From positions 1 to 29,522 of the forward strand of contig CABSJL010000018.1 in NCBI GenBank assembly GCA_902478055.1: a stretch of DNA of 29,522 nucleotides. The letters are read 5' to 3'. This document shows positions 25,022 to 29,522 of the stretch, piece by piece; position 1 is the first letter of the stretch; each line of letters starts with the position of its first letter. This DNA comes from an uncultured Veillonella sp. (GTDB lineage Bacteria > Bacillota > Negativicutes > Veillonellales > Veillonellaceae). The position numbers were made by a program, and so were the translations under genes. The notes beneath the pieces were generated by a model that saw only the letters and a list, made by a program, of their open reading frames with translations, had not been told where the DNA came from and ran no database searches.

Positions 25022-25729
25022 TTATAAATGATTTTGTTCAAGCCAGGTGATGCATGCGGCTTTTCCTGCAGCAGGTAGCTCTTGACGTAGACGTTTTGCA
25101 TCTTCTCTAAGTTTAGGAATATCGATACCCGCGTTAGAAAGTTCTGCACAATGGCCTACAAGCCAACTTTCAATGAAAGCAGGATCAGCCTCCATATGGA
25201 ATTGAAGACCTAAAATATGTGTGCCTACGGAGAATGCTTGATTTGGGCATAACTCTGTTTTAGCAAGTCGCACCGCACCTTTAGGGATTTCAAATTCATC
25301 ACCATGCCAGTGAAGAACTGGTACATTGCCTAGCAATGCTAGTGGGGAGGAGGCCCCTTCAGGAGTGTACTCTAGCGGGCCAAAGCCAATTTCTTTCTTA
25401 CCATGCTTCATAGGTCCTACGTGACCACCCATGATACGGGAAATGAGTTGAGCGCCTAAACAGATGCCTAGCAATGGCTTTTTACTATTAATACGATCTG
25501 TAATGAATTTGATTTCATCTGTTAAGAACGGATAGAGTTCCTCATCGTACGCGCCAATAGGGGCACCGCAAACGATGACTAAATCAGCCGCTGTTGCATC
25601 ATAGTGTTCAAAATTGGCAAGGGGAGCCTCGATGTATGTTAGTTCAAACCCTCGATTAGTAAGGACTGACTCTAAAATACCGGCATTTTCAAAGTTAATA
25701 TGACGTACAATATAAGCTGTTTTGCTCAT
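25022..25729 (-). CDS. Class I glutamine amidotransferase domain protein
   Basis: A 235-residue stand-alone class I glutamine amidotransferase (GATase1 fold, as in the GuaA glutaminase domain and YfeJ-like proteins). The nucleophile elbow is GICLGAQ with Cys90; His178 and Glu180 in LQFHMEAD complete the triad. VLHWHGDEFEIP is the usual GMP-synthase-like block before it. No synthetase or ATP-pyrophosphatase domain is attached and no partner gene is adjacent, so the acceptor is unknown; glutamine or gamma-glutamyl compound hydrolysis is the general role. AGGAGGAACC precedes the ATG. Promoter elements are uncertain; a TATACT on the minus strand near 25800 lies close to the palindrome at 25806-25817. 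Confidence 0.88.
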   Translation of the reverse strand: MSKTAYIVRHINFENAGILESVLTNRGFELTYIEAPLANFEHYDATAADLVIVCGAPIGAYDEELYPFLTDEIKFITDRINSKKPLLGICLGAQLISRIMGGHVGPMKHGKKEIGFGPLEYTPEGASSPLALLGNVPVLHWHGDEFEIPKGAVRLAKTELCPNQAFSVGTHILGLQFHMEADPAFIESWLVGHCAELSNAGIDIPKLREDAKRLRQELPAAGKAACITWLEQNHL

Positions 25730-25803
25730 GGTTCCTCCTATATAGTTCGATATAACTCTATATATAATAGTAATTTCTACAAAGTATGTAGTATCAGTAT
25801 ATC

Positions 25804-25820
25804 ATATTCTATAGAATTTA
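25804..25820. promoter_or_regulatory. Second copy of the ATTCTATAGAAT palindrome
   Basis: The 17-mer ATATTCTATAGAATTTA is identical to 3471-3487. Here it lies about 75 nt upstream of the amidotransferase start (minus strand) and immediately before the aquaporin remnant (plus strand). It may control the amidotransferase, or be left from the lost gene's leader. Confidence 0.4.
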
Positions 25821-25829
25821 TTGTGTGAT

Positions 25830-25940
25830 GAAAATCATGCAGTATCCATTGGTGTATGGCTCTTCATCGTGGCTCCTTTAGTAGGTGGTGCGATTGCAGC
25901 TGTATTCCATCGTGCATGGTTTTCTGTGAAAGAAAACTAA
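25830..25940 (+). pseudogene. Aquaporin (MIP family) 3' remnant
   Basis: An open stretch of 36 codons plus stop reads ...AVSIGVWLFIVAPLVGGAIA and ends FHRAWFSVKEN. This is the last transmembrane helix and C terminus typical of AqpZ-like aquaporins (W-LF-VAP-(I/L)VGG). In-frame upstream is TAG at 25812-25814, and neither NPA motif nor a start with ribosome-binding site exists nearby. The rest of the gene, some 200 codons, is missing, so this is a deletion remnant. Its terminator survives directly downstream. Confidence 0.75.
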
Positions 25941-25950
25941 TTGAATCTAT

Positions 25951-25982
25951 AACGCCTACGGAAACGTAGGCGTTTTCTTTTA
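25951..25982 (+). terminator. Terminator behind the aquaporin remnant
   Basis: Perfect 10-bp stem AACGCCTACG / CGTAGGCGTT with a GAAA tetraloop (25951-25974) and a TTCTTTT tail. The following stretch, 25983-26176, is AT-rich and holds nothing recognisable apart from a small palindrome AAGATATATCTT near 26020. Confidence 0.9.
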
Positions 25983-26176
25983 TTCAGTTGAATTTAAAGA
26001 TTTGCTAAGATAAGTATAAGATATATCTTAAAAGAATAAAGGATTAGCTCATCTATCCTATAATTAGAACCTCAATATTCCTATATTATAAAGATAGTTA
26101 TATTTTTGAATTTAAAATATATAACATCTATGTATAGATAAATTTCGAAATCCTCATGATAATTTCATAAAAGATA

Positions 26177-26205
26177 TTGAAATTTATCGAAAAGTTGTGT
26201 AAAAT
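26177..26205 (+). promoter_or_regulatory. Predicted promoter of the OmpA-like gene
   Basis: TTGAAA (26177-26182), 17-nt spacer, TAAAAT (26200-26205). The spacer holds TATCGAAAAGTTG from 26185, close to the repeated element of the first adhesin promoter and in the same position: TATCGA ends nine bases before the -10. Confidence 0.6.
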
Positions 26206-26266
26206 GAAAGTATATTATTACCAAGGCCCTGTGTATTGTTAAGGGGTATTTTTGGAGGGAATTATA

Positions 26267-27304
26267 ATGAACAAAAAATTATTAGCTTTATTGGCAGTTG
26301 CTGCTGTAGGCGTATCCGTAGCTGGCGCAACTCCACAAACTCAATTCAACAAAGGCGAATTCCAAGTTGATCTTGGTGCAGCTCATTCTAAAGCAAAAAC
26401 TGAACACTTCAATGCTGATGCAAAATGGAACTTTGATGGTGGTTTAACTTACGCTTTGTCTGATAAAACTGCTTTACAATACCAATATCATGGTTTGAAT
26501 GATAAATTAGGTGGTATTGGCTACAGTGATAAAATGCACGAAGTAAACTTGGTTCAATCCTTGAACAAAAACTTCGCTGTATATGGTGGTTATGCTCATA
26601 TTTCTGGTGATGACTTCGCTAAAGCAAACAACATTGCACAAGCTGGTGTAATTGGTAAAGCTAACCTTGGCTCCAAAGTTGAAGTTTATGGTAAAGCTGG
26701 TGTAGGTACTAAGAAAACTTCCACTTGGGAAGCTGGCTTAGGATACAAAGTAAACGAAGACTTGGATATCAACGCTGGTTACCGTTATATCAACACAAAA
26801 CATGCAGATAATGAAAATATCTCCTTCCAAGGTCCTGTAGTTGGCTTGTCCTACCGTTTCGGTGGTCACAAAACAGTGGCTCCTGTAGCTACTCCAGCTC
26901 CAGCACCTGTATACACTCCAGCTCCAGCTCCTGTAGTAGAAGCTCCTGTATACAAAACTCCTAAATTGGATTACTATGTAGAATCCATCTACTTCGATTC
27001 CGACCAAGATGTAGCTCGTGCAGACCAATATCCAAACTTAACAGCTGCTGTAAATGCTGCTAACCAATACTCTCAAGACCAAGTTAAGTTGTTGGGTAAT
27101 GCTGATACTGACGCAACTCCTCAATACAACGTTGGCTTGTCTGAACGCCGCGTACAATATGTAGCTCAATACTTAGTAAACAACGGCGTATCTGCTGATC
27201 GTTTAATCGGTATTGCTAATGGCGACACTAAACCAGTTGCAACTAACTCCACTGCAGCAGGTAAAGCTGAAAACCGTCGTGTAGACGTTTACATTCATCG
27301 CTAA
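26267..27304 (+). CDS. OmpA-family outer-membrane protein
   Basis: A 345-residue protein. A signal peptide (MNKKLLALLAVAAVGVSVAGA) is followed by a beta-barrel of about residues 25-198 rich in alternating aromatic strands and ending SYRFGG, a Pro/Ala/Val linker (203-231, APVATPAPAPVYTPAPAP) and an OmpA-like peptidoglycan-binding domain (235-345). The last has YFDSDQ, GNADTDATPQYNVGLSERRV and GKAENRRVDVYI; the conserved Asp and Arg that hold the peptide stem are present, though GHTD is replaced by GNAD. Likely role: linking the outer membrane to the cell wall. ATG 26267 follows GGAGGG by 7 nt. Codon use is strongly biased, suggesting high expression. It is monocistronic, with its own promoter and terminator. 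Confidence 0.93.
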   Translation: MNKKLLALLAVAAVGVSVAGATPQTQFNKGEFQVDLGAAHSKAKTEHFNADAKWNFDGGLTYALSDKTALQYQYHGLNDKLGGIGYSDKMHEVNLVQSLNKNFAVYGGYAHISGDDFAKANNIAQAGVIGKANLGSKVEVYGKAGVGTKKTSTWEAGLGYKVNEDLDINAGYRYINTKHADNENISFQGPVVGLSYRFGGHKTVAPVATPAPAPVYTPAPAPVVEAPVYKTPKLDYYVESIYFDSDQDVARADQYPNLTAAVNAANQYSQDQVKLLGNADTDATPQYNVGLSERRVQYVAQYLVNNGVSADRLIGIANGDTKPVATNSTAAGKAENRRVDVYIHR

Positions 27305-27337
27305 TCTTCAATCTAATTTAGATTAGACATACAATAT

Positions 27338-27402
27338 AGTCCACCTTCTATCATGCTCTCGTGTTCATCGGGGGACCGAGCATGTGATAAGGTGGACTTT
27401 TG
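27338..27402 (+). terminator. Terminator of the OmpA-like gene
   Basis: AGTCCACCTT (27338-27347) pairs with AAGGTGGACT (27389-27398), then TTTTG. The inside continues as a second imperfect stem (ATCATGCTC with GAGCATG-TGAT). Confidence 0.88.
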
Positions 27403-27495
27403 TGTTATACTAAGCTTGCATACAATCGTAGGTCATACAATGTTCATTAAGTTTTGGTAATGTATGCGTTGTGAGTATAGTAAAGTAGGTTATAT

Positions 27496-28617
27496 ATGAA
27501 AAGATTTAAGTATTATAAACCGCTCATAGGGGCCATAATATTGGCGGGTGTTATGATTATGATGGCACTGCGTATCAGCGATATTGCTAATGCTATTGAT
27601 GCCGTCGTTACAGCTTTTGTTCCGCTTATAGTAGGTGCTTGTATCGCATTTGTGCTAGATATTCTAGTGGTGCGTTATGAACGCTGGCTGTGGCCCAAGA
27701 GTAAAACAGGTTGGAAAAATAAAATTAGACGACCTTTAAGCCTCATTTTATCCTTTGTCACAATCAGTGCTATCGTCTATTTTATTGCTCGCATGGCGAT
27801 TCCACAATTGATTCACTCCATGTCGATCATCGTGGCTTCTTCACCGCAGTTGTATACAGACTTCCAATCTTGGATGCAACATCTTACATCAACTATTCCG
27901 ATGGCATCCAATCAAACACTTATGGATACCTTGAGTGGTGAAAGTGTTGTGAAGTATACGCGCGAGTGGGGCACAAAGGGTGGTACATACCTTGTGAATG
28001 CGATGGGAACAGCCTTATCTTGGACTTTAAATATAGGACTTGGTTTGATTTTTGCCATCTATATGTTGCTCGATAAAGAGCGCCTTATGATGCAAGGAAA
28101 ACGTATTTTAAGAGCCTATGCATCTGATGAGTGGGTTAACCGTGTTAGTTATGTCACACGTGTTGCTGTTCAAACGTTCAGTAACTTCTTTGTAGGCCAG
28201 TTCATAGATGCCTTGATTTTGGGTATTATGGTTGGTATTTCATTATGGGCATTCAATATTGAATATGCCACTACAATTGCTTGTGTTATCGGCCTTACTG
28301 CATTAATTCCATTGCTAGGTATTTATGTGGGCGGCGTGATAGGTGCAGTTATTTTACTCACTGTAAGCCCTATGGATGCGTTGATCTATGTGATTATCTT
28401 AGAAGTGCTTCATCAAATTGAAAGTAACTTTATTTATCCTAAGATCGTAGGTAATTCCGTTGGCTTACCTGGTTTGTGGGTGTTTGCAGCTGTTATTGTT
28501 GGCGGTAGTTTAATGGGCGTTACTGGCATGTTGATTGGCGTACCTTTAGTAGCTACATGCTACAAATTGCTCATGACTGACGTAGATGATCGACTTGCAT
28601 CAAATGAAGGTTTATAG
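27496..28617 (+). CDS. AI-2E family transporter (UPF0118 permease)
   Basis: A 373-residue inner-membrane protein of the AI-2 exporter / UPF0118 family: N-terminal pair of helices (GAIILAGVMIMMALRI, FVPLIVGACIAFVLDIL), a soluble middle segment of about 100 residues, then clustered helices with the conserved region LIPLLGIYVGGVIGAV and near the end VGLPGLWVFAAVIVGGSLMG. Members export small molecules or act in Na+/H+ exchange; the name reflects E. coli TqsA and does not prove autoinducer-2 export here. The ribosome-binding site is weak (AAGTAGG about 9 nt from the ATG). No confident promoter was found in the 90 nt upstream; TTGCAT/TACAAT near 27416-27441 has too short a spacer. Confidence 0.9.
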   Translation: MKRFKYYKPLIGAIILAGVMIMMALRISDIANAIDAVVTAFVPLIVGACIAFVLDILVVRYERWLWPKSKTGWKNKIRRPLSLILSFVTISAIVYFIARMAIPQLIHSMSIIVASSPQLYTDFQSWMQHLTSTIPMASNQTLMDTLSGESVVKYTREWGTKGGTYLVNAMGTALSWTLNIGLGLIFAIYMLLDKERLMMQGKRILRAYASDEWVNRVSYVTRVAVQTFSNFFVGQFIDALILGIMVGISLWAFNIEYATTIACVIGLTALIPLLGIYVGGVIGAVILLTVSPMDALIYVIILEVLHQIESNFIYPKIVGNSVGLPGLWVFAAVIVGGSLMGVTGMLIGVPLVATCYKLLMTDVDDRLASNEGL

Positions 28618-28751
28618 TATATTGTCTAAATAATATATCTATTTATGTATGTTTTGTGTGCTGTTGTATATAGCACGAACTTATAGTAATTCTAGTATAC
28701 AGATGACTTTTACTATTGGTGAAAGCATTGTATATAGTAGGAGGATATGTA

Positions 28752-29408
28752 ATGAATAAAAAGTTAATTTCTATGGCATTAACAGGTGTATTGGCGGTTG
28801 GCGTATTGTCCGTTGCTACACCAAGTGTAGCAGATGCGCGTAAAACAAAACCTGAAACAAGTACTGATATTTCTGTACAACGTGCACCAGGCGAATCCAT
28901 GGTTATGACTATGAGTAAAATTGGTACTATTTTCCAAAATCGCTATCCTAATGCAGCACTACATTCTGTAGAGCTTAACTCCAACGATTTGAACTATGGT
29001 TACAAAGTAGTAGGTTATAGTAAATATCATCAATACAAAATGAAAATCGACGTAATCACTGGTAACACTTCCGATATGGAAGAGGGTGGCAAACCTAAAA
29101 AAGTTATTGGTGAGATCTTCAATAAGGATAAAGTAATTGAAGCAGCTCAAGCTGAACGCGTTGCAAAACAACAACTTGGTGCTGATGCAGTTGTAAAAGG
29201 CTGGAAAATTGAAGCTCATGAAGGTAAAATCCTATACTATATGACAATGCATCAAGACGGTAAAAAGACTGTAGTTACTGTAGATGCTGAAACAGGTGCT
29301 TATGTAGGTCAAACTAAATCTAGTAAATTACCTCCTGAACCAGATCAAGGCTTCGATGGTCGCAGAACAAATATTATTTGGGATAACACTATTGATATGG
29401 GCCGTTAA
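28752..29408 (+). CDS. Secreted protein with PepSY-like domains
   Basis: A 218-residue exported protein. The signal peptide MNKKLISMALTGVLAVGVLS plus VATPSVADA is probably cut near residue 29. Two repeats resembling PepSY domains follow: about 50-105 (YGYKVVGYSKYHQYKMKIDV followed by ITGN) and about 125-190 (KGWKIEAHEGKILYYMTMHQ, then a VTVDAETGAYVG block). The pattern of a strand pair ending in (V/I)D--TG is the PepSY hallmark. Such domains often inhibit or modulate secreted proteases or act in the envelope; no partner is encoded next to it. ATG 28752 follows AGGAGG; the earlier in-frame ATG at 28716 would place residues ahead of the signal peptide and is unlikely. Location could be periplasm or outer surface. 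Confidence 0.8.
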   Translation: MNKKLISMALTGVLAVGVLSVATPSVADARKTKPETSTDISVQRAPGESMVMTMSKIGTIFQNRYPNAALHSVELNSNDLNYGYKVVGYSKYHQYKMKIDVITGNTSDMEEGGKPKKVIGEIFNKDKVIEAAQAERVAKQQLGADAVVKGWKIEAHEGKILYYMTMHQDGKKTVVTVDAETGAYVGQTKSSKLPPEPDQGFDGRRTNIIWDNTIDMGR

Positions 29409-29432
29409 TCCGTTTAGAATATCGGGTACAAT

Positions 29433-29464
29433 AAAAGGACTGTGTATATACACAGTCCTTTTTG
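29433..29464 (+). terminator. Terminator of the PepSY gene
   Basis: AAAGGACTGTG pairs with CACAGTCCTTT around TATATA (29434-29461), followed by TTTG. The structure is symmetrical and could work on both strands. Confidence 0.88.
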
Positions 29465-29491
29465 TCGTTGTACGCCGAATAGGCATGACTA

Positions 29492-29514
29492 AACCCCCAG
29501 TTAAACTGGGGGTT
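29492..29514. other. GC-rich hairpin at the window edge
   Basis: AACCCCCAG (29492-29500) pairs perfectly with CTGGGGGTT (29506-29514) around TTAAA. No T run follows on either strand, so it is not a typical terminator. It resembles the subterminal hairpins of IS200/IS605-type elements or a REP-like unit, but the window ends before this can be judged. Confidence 0.4.
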
Positions 29515-29522
29515 GGTAAAAA

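Noticed and set aside
24940..25149. 69-codon minus-strand frame overlapping the amidotransferase 3' end
   Set aside because: It runs through a strong terminator hairpin, has no ribosome-binding site and no recognisable sequence.
27416..27441. TTGCAT and TACAAT as a promoter for the AI-2E family gene
   Set aside because: Only about 14 nt separate the boxes, too short for a standard promoter.

Overview
The window looks like a chromosomal segment of a low-GC, diderm Firmicute of the class Negativicutes, most likely a Veillonella. The inference rests on an unusual mix. Outer-membrane proteins (two giant YadA-type trimeric autotransporters and an OmpA-family protein) sit beside Firmicute-style genes: a ClpL chaperone behind CtsR-like heptads and a YcsFG/KipIA-type 5-oxoprolinase operon. 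The base composition is AT-rich, the ribosome-binding sites are strong AGGAGG types, and almost every transcription unit ends in a clear hairpin terminator.

Layout. Positions 1-90 hold the 3' end of an Arg-tRNA (anticodon TCT) and its terminator. Positions 122-684 (minus strand) hold a Doc/Fic-type toxin gene preceded by an overlapping 53-codon gene, the probable antitoxin. Divergent from it is clpL (1044-3248), and the space between carries at least eight AGTCAAA-like heptads, one pair matching the CtsR consensus with the right spacing. Positions 3425-7491 are an oxoproline operon: pxpA, an NRAMP-like membrane protein, pxpB and pxpC. Positions 7806-23124 are dominated by two tandem, separately terminated trimeric autotransporter adhesin genes (2135 and 2710 codons). 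Downstream come a MATE exporter, a candidate small RNA (about 24894-25021) ending at a terminator shared with a convergent class I glutamine amidotransferase gene, a 37-codon remnant of an aquaporin gene with its own terminator, an OmpA-family gene, an AI-2E family permease and a secreted PepSY-domain protein.

How it fits together. Most of the window concerns the cell envelope: adhesins for autoaggregation and coaggregation, an OmpA-like protein with a peptidoglycan-binding domain, exporters and a secreted protein. The oxoproline operon would import or recycle 5-oxoproline to glutamate. Three promoters (pxpA, first adhesin, ompA-like) share TATCGA exactly nine bases before the -10 hexamer, and a 17-bp sequence containing a 12-bp palindrome is shared by the pxpA leader and the amidotransferase/aquaporin-remnant region. 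Both hint at common regulation.

Most noteworthy: the non-Phd-like small antitoxin candidate, the heptad cluster shared by a toxin-antitoxin locus and clpL, the trimeric coiled-coil tails that follow the beta-barrel anchors of both adhesins, the NRAMP-like protein that lacks the usual metal-ligand motifs, the candidate small RNA, and the decayed aquaporin.
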